DNA of 64,000 nucleotides from Psococerastis gibbosa. Taxonomy: Eukaryota > Arthropoda > Insecta > Psocodea > Psocidae. Every line of letters begins with the position of its first letter. The first letter of the stretch is position 1. A program made the translations under genes and the position numbers. Below are positions 45,571 to 56,603 of the stretch, in pieces. Location of the stretch: contig OZ020486.1 of the NCBI GenBank assembly GCA_963971405.1, positions 30,713,419 through 30,777,418 of the forward strand. The letters are read 5' to 3'. Under the pieces are notes generated by a model. It had not been told where the DNA came from, did no database searches, and saw nothing but the letters and a program-made list of their open reading frames with translations.

Positions 45571-46363
45571 TGCTTTCTAATTTATACGTAGTATAAGGAA
45601 AGCTTTGTGACGGTCGAAATTTTCGATTCCGAGATTTCAACGGATATACACGTTTTAAGGTGCCAGGAACCAAAAAAAGTGTTTTTTACGAAATGTCTCT
45701 CTCTCTGTCTCTGCGTCGATTTCCGGGCAAACTACTCGGTCGATTATGATGAATTTGGCATGTAGGTTCACAAAAATCATACCTCGGGACCATTTTTTTT
45801 ATTTGGGGCTAACTGAATTTGGGGGGGGGGGGGTTTATTCTCAAAAAACTCCCAAAAAAAACTCTAAAAAAATTATTTCCCAAAAACGGCTCCAACGATT
45901 TCTTTTAAATTCCCATATATTGTAGTCGTTATTAATGTTAATAAAATGCGGGGGGTCCCTTGATAGTTTGCTTCTGGGAGTAAAAAAATAAAAACAACTA
46001 AATTTTCATGAAAAAGGACTAAAAAATAATTTTTCAGCGAAACCTTTCTATCGATGATTTCTACCTTCAGGCATGTTTTAGGTGTTAAATTGAGTCACAT
46101 AACCGGTCACGTTGCTTTCCCAAAAAACTATTTGGTTTTGTGCAAAAAAGAAAAATTGAGAAAATGAAAGAAATTCACGCTCAAATGCATTGCGTGCCCT
46201 GCCATTATTGCTTCATGTGGTAATGTGTTGGTCTGACCTATCTAGAATTTACGTCACCTCCAGTGACGTCAGGTGGATGACTCCCCCCCTCCCCCGAGAC
46301 ATCCGAAATTTAACCATGAAATTAATAATTTTCTCCCTCTACTAATTGATAAATTGGAAAGCA
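45571..46363 (+). mobile_element. GCTTTCC repeat, complete copy, 793 bp
   Basis: Starts TGCTTTCTAATTTATACG and ends ATAAATTGGAAAGCA, the same inverted ends as 27985-28816. The internal order is the same: TTTCAACGGATATACACG, GAAATGTCTCTCTC, a G run, TTTCTTTTAAATTC, CTTGATAGTTTGCTTCTGGG, AGGCATGTTTTAGGTGTTAA and TAATGTGTTGG. The bases after it (TGTTCGAAGAAACTCGGACC, to 46388) are conserved beside this end in other copies and may belong to it. Non-coding apart from a short antisense frame near the left end. Confidence 0.85.
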
Positions 46364-46439
46364 TGTTCGAAGAAACTCGGACCTGTTCTTTGTATTGTTT
46401 TCGTATGCATTTTCGGCCATTGGCAAACTGGTATACGTT

Positions 46440-46545
46440 CTCGATGTCAACCTACACCGGCTACGAGCGATAATAGACAAGCTGAGACAAGCTTACCATT
46501 GACGCAATGAAACAGGCGAAAGCATGACTTAACCAAGTACAGATA
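46440..46545 (+). repeat. Dispersed repeat (CAACCTACACCGGCTAC), copy 3
   Basis: CAACCTACACCGGCTACGAG, AGCTTACCATTGACGCAATG, AAACAGGCGAAAGCATGACT and TAACCAAGTAC match 3826-3925 and the complement of 10670-10775. Confidence 0.7.
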
Positions 46546-46949
46546 TGAGTGGTATATAATATTAAATTGCCACGAAGAAAATATAGTTAAATAGGGCTTT
46601 GCAATCTTACTTGTCACAAAAAGAAAATTATATGGAAATAAAATATAAATAAATTTTGTGCAAGGAAAGTACGCAACGCCGCCAGATACACTGCCGTAGT
46701 CGCGTTCATTATTATTATTTTTTATTATCGCGAGTTATTGTTAAAGTTTAAAATATATATAACGTATATATCCGGACAATTTTACATTTAAATTTATAAT
46801 ATTGTGCACATTTATACCCCTAATCCTACTTTCCAAAAGGAGAGTTCGCACAAGGCTACTACTACCAACCCCTTCTCCTCCCCAATGGGATTCAGTTAAA
46901 GCTCCATCGGGAGCGAGAACCACTAAAGTCAGCTCTCAGAATTAAATCG

Positions 46950-47475
46950 TGTTGCCATGCATATGTTATTCTATTAAACAATTGCCATAGAAGGCGATAT
47001 TTTTCGTTCCTCGTCACATATGTTAGTCTCCGTTTCTTAAACGTCAGCAGCAACTCGACTTCTGTCTCCATTCACTCAGCATTAGAGACACGATCTCTCC
47101 ATGATATGCGCAGCATTCGTCTGGAAATCCAATGATTCTGTTCTCCATAGCTTGTGTCACCGTCCATCCCTGAATACCGTACAGAAAGATTGAGAACACA
47201 CAACATTTCATCATTCTCAATCGGAGGTCCAATCGCAGATTCCGACACCGAAGTACTTTCTGCAATTTGATGAAGACATTTCGAGCTTGTTTAATGCGGC
47301 TTCGAGTTTCCTGATTCACCTCCCAATCACTGTTTACAATGCATCCGAGACACCAGTATAGTTTACATTGTACTATAGGCGGCAGGCGCACCATCCAGAA
47401 CAATATTAAGATTTATCTCTGTCCTTTACTGCCTTGCTTGGGCCTAACAAATCAAAAAATTGGGTTTTGACGGCG
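46950..47475 (-). pseudogene. RTE-like LINE C-terminal fragment
   Basis: The minus frame 47044-47403 contains YWCLGCIVNSDWEVNQETRS (the Y-LG-I--D motif), IKQARNVFIKLQKVLRCRNL, LRLRMMKCCVFSIFLYGIQG and WTVTQAMENRIIGF. This is the thumb and downstream connection of RTE-clade reverse transcriptases, immediately before the MLRIsWRDRV motif that the fragment at 36580-37020 retains. Adjacent sequence at 47040-47130 (minus) still carries that motif in another frame. The catalytic palm is missing. Confidence 0.82.
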
Positions 47476-48639
47476 TTTCTCTATGAATTCCAATTCGAAA
47501 GGTGTCCTTCAACATCTTCGGAAGCGTCTCCTCTTAAAGCTCGTCCACAAAGTTTTAAATACGAAGGCTATTAGCAGAACTCTAATGAGCCCGTTCGTTA
47601 TCAAGTCATCGGGCCCCAAATTGCAAAGCTGTTTGTCAAAAGCAACACACACAGCCACCGAAAACAAAAGGAATATATTACGCATTTGATTCCCGTGTTA
47701 CAAGAGATAGGCCGATAGCGGCTCTTTTGAGCCTTTGAAGGCTTGTTTGCGCAAATAAGGCTGCAGTTTTATCGGAGAGGGTTGTGAAAAGGCGGCGATC
47801 CACGCCTCTGATACCTTACAAAGGATAGAGGACGTCTATGCATTATTTAAATACTATGTCATCTGTATGTATCAGCTCATGTTTGGTTACGAGTCCTGTT
47901 CCTTGGGAGATGAGTCATTTTTCAAATTTTCACAGGATTAAGGCTCTACCGACGTGAATCATGTAGTAAGCTGGTATATCAGAATTATCTTCAAAAACAA
48001 AACAAAAACACAGCCCAATCGGAGGGGTTGTGAAAAGTGGATGTACGAATCGTTAAAAATCGAACCCAAACAATCTGGCCAATTTTATTTTGCTATGAAA
48101 TTTACTAAAGTTTCAAAGTTTTCGACTATTTCATAGTACATCATATCATAAGTAAAGGTATTATCAATTTTTTGTAAACTTCACGGAAAAATTGCAAGAT
48201 CAAACATTTAAAATGCCCTTTGATATTTTGCATGAAATTGTCCTCTAAAACGTGTTCAGTAAATTGAATTCAAAATAAAAACAGGCAGATTATGGAGTGA
48301 TCCATAGGTGAACGAAACTTACATCACATGACCTCTAAGGCTCCACTGGGGTGAACAAGTTGATAAGCAACACCTGTATTATTTTTCATACTATATTTAA
48401 CGGGAAAACTTGATTGTGAAGCTGTCAGCGAGGTCACGTAAGAAATAAGAAATGTTCCATTATAAATTTTAGTATGTATGTATTATAAAAGTATGTGACA
48501 TGTCATTAACCCCAAAAAGGAATATTTTACGTAAACTACAATATATCCTGTATTACTTGTAAATTCTTACTTTTAAAAATAATTTTAAATATAATAACAA
48601 GATAACCGCCACTTAAATTTTAAGTATCAGTTGTCGGAT
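47476..48639. other. Gene-free stretch
   Basis: Short frames at 47483-47689 and 47954-48136 have no recognised motif. No bounded repeat recognised. Confidence 0.4.
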
Positions 48640-48808
48640 CGGCCGTAAGACGTAGTTTTAATTATGCCCTTTCCGATAAACGGGCCATATCCAGCCACTA
48701 AGAATAGGGGGAGATTATCTCAAAAGCTAATACTCGTAGTGAAACAAGCTCCCCTTAAACTTAGTGGCTGGATAAGTTTCGATGGTCGGAAACGCCCGAA
48801 ACGGCCTT
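48640..48808. mobile_element. Inverted-repeat element, about 169 bp
   Basis: TATCCAGCCACTAAG at 48689-48703 and its exact complement near 48762-48776 are the core of imperfect arms of about 65 bp that run out to GGCCGT at the left and ACGGCC at the right, with CCCTTTCCGA paired to TCGGAAACG-like sequence. Target duplication unclear. Non-coding. Confidence 0.6.
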
Positions 48809-49335
48809 AAGTTTAAAAAAAATATGATTCAAAATGTGAAAAAATTGGGATCCATTCTATAATACAATAGTTTGTCTATAGAATGCATAATTATTAACGT
48901 CGTTACGTGCCTCAGGTTGTAGGTATAATATAACATATTATGGTACTGATATTATATAAGGAAAAACAAATTAAAATGAGGCGGCATAAAACGTTCGGAT
49001 GATGAGAAGCACGCAGCCCACCTACCAGGAGACATTACAGATAACAAGTGCGTGCTTACGACTTTTTAAACTTTTCCCTCCAAAAATTTAATTAAGCAGC
49101 CTACTGTAGCTCTAAAACATGCTAAAAAGCCTTGCAAGCTGTTCTATCTACGCTTCAACAACTGAATTATTAATATGTTTTTTAACCAAATTCACAACAT
49201 TCAGGCCTCGGCTTACGCTGTTAATATTGAATAAATTTATTATTATATTGGAGTCCTACCCCTTCCAGCAGGCGTAGCACCAGCACAAAAGAAAAAATTA
49301 CTTCGACGGTTTAACTAGCCCCGCATGACAATTAT
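48809..49335. other. Gene-free stretch
   Basis: AT-rich; no gene or bounded repeat recognised. Confidence 0.4.
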
Positions 49336-50240
49336 TGCTTTCTTATTCATACGTAAGTATAAGGAAAGGAAAGCTTCGCGACGATCAAAATTTTTGATTT
49401 CAACGGATTTACACGGTTTGAGGTTCCAGGAACCAACAAAAAAACGGTTATTACGAAATGTCTGTCTGTAACTCGATTTGGAGCCAAACTACTCGATAGA
49501 ATTTGATGGAACTCGGCAAGTAGGATCACAAAAATATTGTAAAGTATTCCATTTTTTGATAACTTCATTTTGGGGGGTGTTTCACCAAAAAGCCGCCAAA
49601 AGTGACAAGAAAAAATTCTTTTAAGTTCACATGTACATGTATTGCAGTCGATGTAAGCAATACCTACTACGACGCATTCAACTTGTTAGTTTATTTCAGG
49701 TAGTAAAAAAATTAAAAAAAAGTCAATTTTCATGAAGAAGAAAAAAAACATAAAGAAATCATTTCGGAGCAACCTTTCAATCAATGCATTTTAACTTCAG
49801 GTATGTTTTAGGTGCTGAATAGAGTAACAAAACCGAATAGGTTGCTTTTCCAATTTCCCAATATTTTTAAAGATATTATGGATATACAGTATAGCACTAA
49901 TGCATAGCATACCAAACCATAGTCATTGTGCAGTACTAACTTACATAGAGTATGCAATTATCCATCAGTCTAGTGCTTTAGGATTGGGAAAATCTATATT
50001 AGGCAGCCGATATTTAACCACGGGGCAATTATTTACCATGGAACTATCTCTGTACCTGGCCATGCTTCGGAGGGCATGTAAAGCAGGCGGTCCCGGGCTT
50101 TCCTAGTTTAGTGTAAGAGAGGGCTCCCTACCCTAACTCCGCTAGGTTGGCTTAGTCATAGAACAAAATAAGTCGATATTTATTTATTTACCTATACTAA
50201 TTGATAAATAGGAAGGAGGTTCACTCGTACCGGTTCTTAT
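49336..50240 (+). mobile_element. GCTTTCC repeat, long subfamily, with SINE inside
   Basis: Starts TGCTTTCTTATTCATACG and follows the family to about 49860 (TCAACGGATTTACACGG, GAAATGTCTGTCTG, TTTTAAGTTCACATG, CATGAAGAAG, GTATGTTTTAGGTGCTGAAT). It then continues with CAGCCGATATTTAACCAC-type sequence shared with 3160-3423. Its right end (ACTAATTGATAAATAGGAAG, ACCGGTTCTTA) lies at 50196-50240, beyond a plus-oriented SINE. The structure parallels 2708-3715. Confidence 0.7.
50060..50192 (+). repeat. SINE-A copy, 5'-truncated
   Basis: Begins at CTGGCCATGCTTCGGAGGGC and runs through CCTAACTCCGCTAGGTTGG to the TTAGTCATAGAACAAAATAA tail with TATTTATTTA. The tRNA-like head is missing. Confidence 0.82.
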
Positions 50241-50813
50241 TTATGTGGCCCAAAAAATGTTCCGGTTATGTTTTCGAAACGTCACTCTCAAAATTATTCG
50301 AACCATATAACCCCTCCGTTTCGACCATTATAGGAAAGCAAAGCGTAAATTCAATGAAATATGACTACTGAAAAAACCAGTTGGGGGGGGGGGGGGGGGG
50401 CAGGTGGCTCATTGATCAGAGACAGATATCAATAAAAAATGGCCGAGATAAATTTGTATTAATTTCACTTACAATCACTCATTCATTATTAATTTCAGTC
50501 ATTTTCCGTGTCAGTCAGTTCATGTCTCAGTTGGAACCATTTTTTCACTTTCGTTTTCTCAATGCAATTTTTCTAATTTACATTGAAAATTGGACAGCTT
50601 TCATATTAATTAACCGTTTTGAATTTTGCTCATCTTTCAAAACAGGCGCTTCTGTCGTTTAGAATTTGCATCGCAGAGAAATCAAATTTTTTACTAGTGG
50701 TGATATTATTCGCATAAGACGGCGTGACGTGAAAAACGGCCACAATGTCGTTACAACTCTACTGTGTGTCGTCGATTTCAAGGCGTCCAGCCCAGAAAAT
50801 AATGTAATACTTA
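50241..50813. other. Gene-free stretch with a 19-base G run
   Basis: A G homopolymer at about 50382-50400 is followed by a 93-codon frame without motifs. No gene supported. Confidence 0.4.
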
Positions 50814-51206
50814 AGGCGGCTATTCCATCCGTCAATAATCCGTCATTTGTGCATTAAACATTGATAGGATTTTTGTTTTACTCTATGACATTCTCCATTT
50901 TAATTTCCTCATGTTAAAATTGATCAATGATCACGCGTTGCAAACAATAACAAATTAAAATTAAACAATGGCGTCGTCTAGAGATGATAAATAATTAAAA
51001 TTAATTTCTTCAGAACGAACTAATTATTTCGTAATTTAAATTATAAAATTACTTGGCGCCAAACTTATAAATTTGGAAAAAATTGAAAACAAAACTGATC
51101 AATTATTGAAGACAAGTGGAATATGGTGTAAAAATATGAATGCAACATTGATGATATTTCCGTTAGTGACATTATCAAAAATGAAAAAAAAAGTGGAATA
51201 GCCGCC
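50814..51206. mobile_element. AGGCGG-family element, about 393 bp
   Basis: Ends AGGCGGCTATTCCA at the left and TGGAATAGCCGCC at the right are inverted, with TA adjoining (50812-50813, 51207-51208). The interior contains GTTAAAATTGATCAATGATC, AAATTAAAATTAAA and AATGGCGTC, in the same order as the interior of 59712-59963, so the two share an ancestor. AT-rich and non-coding. The hairpin at 18671 carries the same GGCGGCTATT ends. Confidence 0.78.
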
Positions 51207-51869
51207 TAAGCAAAAGTTCATAGACGTCATTGTGGTTCGAAATTTGAAACACAGGAATGTTTTGTTTGTTGACGTTGTGATCGGGAAAAGAATGGAGTCA
51301 ATAGAGAGCGTAATTTTTCTTTAGAAGTTTTTTTTTAGTTTTAATTACACACATAATGTAGCACAGTGGAAAAGCGGGGTCAAAGTGTGTTCTGCACTAT
51401 GACATCATATTTTACAAAGGAAGAAGAAACCACTGCCCCGTGAAGTGGGGTCTGCGCTTGCATGAAATCTCCCTACACCTTATCGGGAATCTTTAGTGTA
51501 GGGTGTTTCGCATTGTATTCTCATAGTGTTTTCGGAAAGTGGCCTCACAGAGAGGCTAAAGCTACTTTATATACACTGCCCACTTATTTCTTGGGCGTTC
51601 GGTCCACTGAGTTCCACCATACCACTACAAAAAAAGATTTGTTATACAAATACTAGAAAGTGGAGGAAAATGCTGGCAGAGAAAGAGTTGGTAGGAGCTT
51701 GAATCCCCGGAGGGTCGCAGGCGCCACATCCCTTATCCTGTGATCCGCGGCTCAAAACTTTTATGAAATATCTCAAACCAGTTTCAAAGTAATTTCATAT
51801 TGGAGCTTGTAGCCGCCCTGCTGTCCTGCTAAACCTTGTCATCGATACGATTTGAGGTCGAAACAGTCG
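51207..51869. other. Gene-free stretch
   Basis: No gene or bounded repeat recognised; a 64-codon frame at 51462-51656 has no motif. Confidence 0.4.
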
Positions 51870-52450
51870 CATGTTGACAAACGAACAAATATCGAACGTA
51901 TAAGTACTTATATCAATTACACAATCAAGAGTATCGTTCGTGTTTATTTATTAAAAATTCTCCGTATCATACAGTATATTACCAATCGGCACATTAAACA
52001 GTCTATTTCGCCATGGTACAGTCAATTCTTTCTTATGGTATAATTGCATGGGGCTCCACTAGAAAAGACCAAAAAATTCATATTAAAGGTAATGCAAAGG
52101 AAACTTCGCCGCTACCCAACAGACCAACTATACTGATACGTTTCCAAAATCACAAAGACGCAGCACAAACGACGGACCTCTGCTACAACACCAGGCAAAG
52201 GCGAAGAGGCGCGCTCCCACTTCCCAGCCAGAATTTCAGCATGGCACAACGCTACACACAGTTGGCACCAAAAATATTTAACCTGCAGCCTGCTAAAGTT
52301 GCACATTTAAAAAAATACATTTAAACATCTACTAAACTTATGGCTTCAGGAGAAAATAACAGATCTAGGACACTTACTATTCCATCTAGAACAATAAAAA
52401 TACATTTTAATCAACAGAAAGAACAAAACTTATTTTTTTATTAATTAATT
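51870..52450 (+). pseudogene. LINE C-terminal fragment
   Basis: The frame 52013-52324 reads VQSILSYGIIAWGSTR, the post-thumb motif of Jockey/CR1-group reverse transcriptases. It is followed by YNTRQRRRGALPLPSQNFS and RYTQLAPKIFNLQP, matching the common ending NTR...LP.P......R.S..Y.GPkiFN.LP. The preceding frame 51852-52043 (IERISTYINYTIKSIVRVYL) likely holds the adjoining thumb in another frame. The reverse transcriptase palm is missing. About 120 bp of AT-rich 3' sequence ending in TTAATTAATTAATT follows. Confidence 0.72.
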
Positions 52451-53528
52451 AATTAGTTATATATATAGTATATAAAGATATTAATAGATATTAAAGATGA
52501 AAACTGATTTATACCACATGGTCATTATAAATTGTAGACAGTTCTCAAAGTGACAAATAAATAAATAAAAGACATTTCTTATTAATTTATAATTAAGTGA
52601 ACATTTACTCCATGGCCCTGACTCAGCATCGCTTGGTAAGCATCTGCATGGAATACGTCCGGCACCATCATCTACTAACGCATAGTGGTGCTGTGCAGTA
52701 TTCTTTACAACAGCTCTCCAATCCCTAAATGGCCACAATATCGCAAATGGAAAAAGGAACCCCTGCCTCCTCTCAATAGGTACAGTATTCAGTACATGTA
52801 GGCTGTGGAACTACGAAAACGACAGGTGAATTTTAACATTTAGATAACCACCATTAGTGTACAAATACTGTATGTACTTTTAGAAAGGACCTTGTAGTGT
52901 GCACTGGTTGTATAGTGACTGGAGTAGATTTTGCGAATATAAATGATAAATTGTGTGAGTAGATGGAGTCAGGGGAGGAATGAATAACAAACGACAGAAG
53001 AAATGTTATTAATGGGACCGCGCCGACTTTTTGCGGGGTGTGGGGGAGAGAAAACGGTTTTTACCACTCAAACCCTTCGGCTTATTCAAAAGTAATTGCC
53101 TAGACAACTCTCGTGCTGCTGCTGACATGCAGATTCCCATTTCATATCGGCTAACTAATGACCAAGCTAGACTCGCACTATACAATAGTAATATGTACTG
53201 CCCGACCACGATAGGAAGTCATCACCAATTATAAAAAATCTAATAAACTCAGTCTTAAACTTTTCTAAGTTTTCAACCAAGTATTCCAAATGTCATCCCA
53301 TCGTGTTCGGGTAGTACTTAGTTAAGTATTCCAACCAAGTATATGCATAGACTGTAGGACTACTTGGTTGGTATTCATAAGTACTAAAATGTTTTACTCC
53401 ACAAATTTGAAGCAAATGCTTCAGGAGGAGAAAGGTTTTCTTTCAAGAAGTAAAAGGTTATTCTGTACTTAGGTACCTTTAGGGACATATGTAGGCTATA
53501 GTGAATGTTTTTACATTTTTCTTCTATA
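52451..53528. other. Gene-free stretch
   Basis: Around 53290-53400 the words AAGTATTCCAACCAAGTAT and TACTTGGTTGGTATTC form a short inverted pair. No gene recognised. Confidence 0.4.
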
Positions 53529-53671
53529 GGGCGGGGTTTCCACATACGTCAATGGTCAATGATAAATATGGTTTTGACGTGGTAGCAGACATTTTTGGTA
53601 TGTCTTTAATGTCTGCTAAAACGTCAATACCACATTTATCATTGGCCATTGACGTATGTGGAAACCCCACC
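53529..53671. mobile_element. Palindromic TA-flanked MITE, AGGCGG family, copy 2
   Basis: Again 143 bp: GGGCGGGGTTTCCACATACG at the left, the complement at the right, with TA at 53527-53528 and 53672-53673. The arms are more alike than in the copy at 2088-2230. It contains GACGTGGTAGCAGACATT, a phrase also present in the outer arms at 59648-60027. Confidence 0.88.
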
Positions 53672-54039
53672 TAGCTACCTTTTACACTTGAACCAAATAC
53701 TTCTTTTATAAATTCCACTGAATGTGTCATACGTCGTATATAAAAGCTTCAGCGCCTTCAGCTGGTATATATCAATTGCCACCGAGGACTATGCCAGCTC
53801 CCCAAAATTAATACGCAACGTCAGTGCGACAGTTGGCTTAAGGAAAGGATCAATGGACCACTACGCCTATATATCCATAAAAAATGGACCTAGTGGCTTT
53901 ACCTCTGCTTGGGGTAAGGATATTTAAAGTCATTAATTTTTAATTTTCGAAATAAATGTCGAACAAAAACACATTCTAGACAGACAACAAAATATACCTT
54001 ATAGAGGACATTCAATGGGGGGGGGGGGGGGGGGTTTAA
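53672..54039. other. Gene-free stretch with 17-base G run
   Basis: A G homopolymer lies at about 54018-54034. A frame at 53724-53927 has no motif. Confidence 0.4.
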
Positions 54040-54440
54040 AAATAAAATTATAATGTATAACCTCGTTTGAGAATAGGCCATACAAGGTTAACACATGGAC
54101 ACCTAATGGCGGGCACCCCACCACCCATGTGCCACAATTGTCAGGTACGACTAACTATTCCTCACATTGTCATAGAATGCCCTATCTACTCAAGATACAG
54201 ACCCTTCCCTCCTGATACAGATTTCCAGAAAGCAGTCTCCCACAATACAATACTTCTCCAGCACACCATTCCTTTTCTTCACTTAGCAGCTCTGGCAAGC
54301 CTCAACTAGCAAACAATTCACTGGTTTAATACAAGCATCGGCAAACTGCCCTTAGACGGTCACTGGGCAACCCGTTGTCCAATGCCCTCCTGATCGCAGT
54401 TTGCCACACACCACCAACTCATACACACACAATACAGACA
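54040..54440 (+). pseudogene. LINE 3' fragment, RNase H C-terminal motif
   Basis: The frame 54067-54309 reads RIGHTRLTHGHLMAGTPPPM, then CHNCQVRLTIPHIVIECPIY and SRYR. This is the conserved stretch after RNase H in I/Jockey-type LINEs (RIGHTRLTHGyl...P.C..C...LTv.HIl.eCP.y...R), with its CXXC-H-C metal-binding pattern intact. The following 3' sequence (TTAGACGGTCACTGGGCAAC at about 54353) matches the LINE fragment at 19207-19800. Polymerase and RNase H catalytic parts are missing. Confidence 0.82.
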
Positions 54441-54597
54441 ACAACACCAGCAAACTAACTACAAACCAGAAAGCGCGTTTACCCATACATTTAAATACAT
54501 TTAAATTTGAAAACAAAAAACAAAAAAACTTTTTATCCACTATCCTAGGGGACCACCCCGTAATTTCCTACAAATTATGCCGTATGATATTGTATAA

Positions 54598-54680
54598 TAA
54601 CGAAGGCTTTCACGGCCGGAGTCTAATAAGGGGACAGAAGGGGGCTAATAGGCCGGATTCTTCTGTCCCCTTTTACCGTT
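54598..54680 (+). repeat. Possible Penelope-like end fragment with hairpin
   Basis: AACGAAGGCTTTCACGGCCG and GGCTAATAGGCCGGATTCTTCT recall the AACGTTTGG..CTTTCA..CGGCCCATCAGCCCGGATTCTACTGG series of the Penelope 3' end. GGGGACAGAAG near 54634 and its complement near 54658 form a short hairpin. Weak evidence. Confidence 0.35.
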
Positions 54681-54950
54681 TGACTCAATATTGATTAAAA
54701 TGAGCAATATGGCACAGGCAATCCGGCACGCCCACGGTCCGTTTTTGAATGAAAGATCATTTCGCCGGAAATATCGATCGCAGAGCCATCAATGGGATGT
54801 CATAAAACAGAAGAAGTGTTGCTCTAAATGTCGATAATTACATACAGTAGTGCAGTTACATAATTAGCATAGTTACTAATTTTTACTAAGTTTTGGAACG
54901 CTTTCACATTGACATTCGATGTATCCGCCATTTTTTACAAATCAGGTTCA

Positions 54951-55420
54951 ATAACTGTGGCCGATCAGTGTTAGTTACGGTCACAATGTAAAGTAGAAGC
55001 CCATTTATTCGACTTTATGAAATTTCAATTATGGCTGTTTTTTTTCACCGTTTTTTCTCTTTCGTTTGACAGACAGTAGATCATACTTTATTAAGAAATT
55101 GAACAATTCCTGCAATTATATGATTATGCAACTACGTCAACAATTGTAACAATTGTCATTCTCCCTATTACACACTTTAACTTTAACATAACTGTGGCCG
55201 ATCAGTGTTAGTTACGGTCACAATGTACAGTAGAAGCCCATTTATTCGACTTTATGAAATTTCATTATGGCTGTTTTTTTTCCCAGTTTTTTTCTCTTTC
55301 GTTTGACAGACAGTAGATTATACTTTAATAAGAAATTGAACAATTCCTGCAATTATATGATTATGCAACTACGTCTACGATTGTAACAATAATTGTCATT
55401 CCCCCTATTGCACACTTTAT
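54951..55420. repeat. Tandem duplication, 237-bp period, two units
   Basis: ATAACTGTGGCCGATCAGTG begins unit one at 54951 and unit two at 55188. Both continue through GTTAGTTACGGTCACAATGT, AAGCCCATTTATTCGACTTT, TCTTTCGTTTGACAGACAGT and GCAATTATATGATTATGCAA with scattered small differences. There are no inverted ends and no coding motifs. The moderate divergence places the duplication some time in the past. Confidence 0.9.
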
Positions 55421-56522
55421 TATTGTCCCAATATTCGAGCCAATAGATATGGGTCGAAGAAAAATTGGAATGAAACAATTTAATTATACCTGGGTCATTC
55501 TGTTGAAAGCGGTCACTTTTTTTAAATTTTAATTTAAGTTTTCTGGTTGCTTTTTTAACGAAAACCACATAGGGACTTCTCCTTGAGGCCTCTTTGATCA
55601 CCAACTGATCTTAATCACGCTTTAATCCCACAATAAAATAAAAATAGAAGGACAGTTGAGAGACGGCCGCGGACAGTAGTCAGACCGACATTGACAGAGT
55701 TGTTATAGGTAGGTATCCATGCTAGATATCCCCGGACTGTTATTCGTTTATGCTCAAATTAATGTGTGCGGGAATTTCGGAAAGACATCGCTGTCACACA
55801 CTTCTTTCGGATGAAGAATATAAAAGGTCCGCATTTTACAAAAATTCCTGTATGACCATTTTCATAAATTATTAACGAACTATATTATGTAAGTTAGTAA
55901 TAGTACTAATAGTGCCATATAGATTCCTCGTCTTTACGGGCCGTTCGAAGCACGCGAGGTGATCTAAATTTTGCTTTACGAGTCTGTTTCTCTTCTCCTG
56001 CCATGTTTGCCCAGAAGCCTCCGCTCCCTCTTCCTATCTTTCTCCCTATCCCCCTCCAAAAAAATGTAATGTGGCGTACTGAATACTCGAGTGCCTACTT
56101 GTGGAAAGTAATTTAGGCAGTTAAAAGTTCCCCTTTCTATTGTAAGTAGTTACCATACTAATTTACACCATCAAAACAGTTTATCATCATTTCTTTATTG
56201 TCTAATAACTGTCCATAAAATTTTGGGACAGTTGTCAGACGGACAGTAGATAGAAATCCCGTTTGAAAAAATTTAGCGCCCTTCAAGATAGCGCTAGCTA
56301 ATAATTGTAAACATCCCTCGTAGTCATGACTAGAAACAACCTCAATGAGCCCAATAAACCGAGTACCTGAAGCTTTTGGTATTAGCGTAATTAAGTTGGA
56401 CAGTTGTTAGAGTTATGATCGGCACGTTTCATACACTCGCGCTTAAAATTAGCAATTCAAATTTAAGTTTAAATTTGTTAATATAAATAACCCTTACAAC
56501 ATGGAGTCATATAGTTTTCCAT
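55421..56522. other. Gene-free stretch with recurring GGACAG motif
   Basis: GGACAGTTG followed by AGA-like bases occurs near 55654, 56228 and 56399, and again past this block near 57293 and 57499 as GGACAGCTGTTAGAA. No gene recognised. Confidence 0.4.
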
Positions 56523-56603
56523 ACACTGTAGTATTATATGGTATATATATATAACACTGACATTAAATTAACTTTAGCTGAAGAGGTAACCTCCGCGATA
56601 TAA
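56523..56603 (+). repeat. SINE-B 5' segment
   Basis: CACTGTAGTATTATATGGTATATA, AACACTGACATTAAATTAAC and the A-box-like TAGCTGAAGAGGTAACC repeat the order seen at 40931-41066 (minus) and 56850-56912. It abuts the left arm of the palindrome. Confidence 0.65.
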
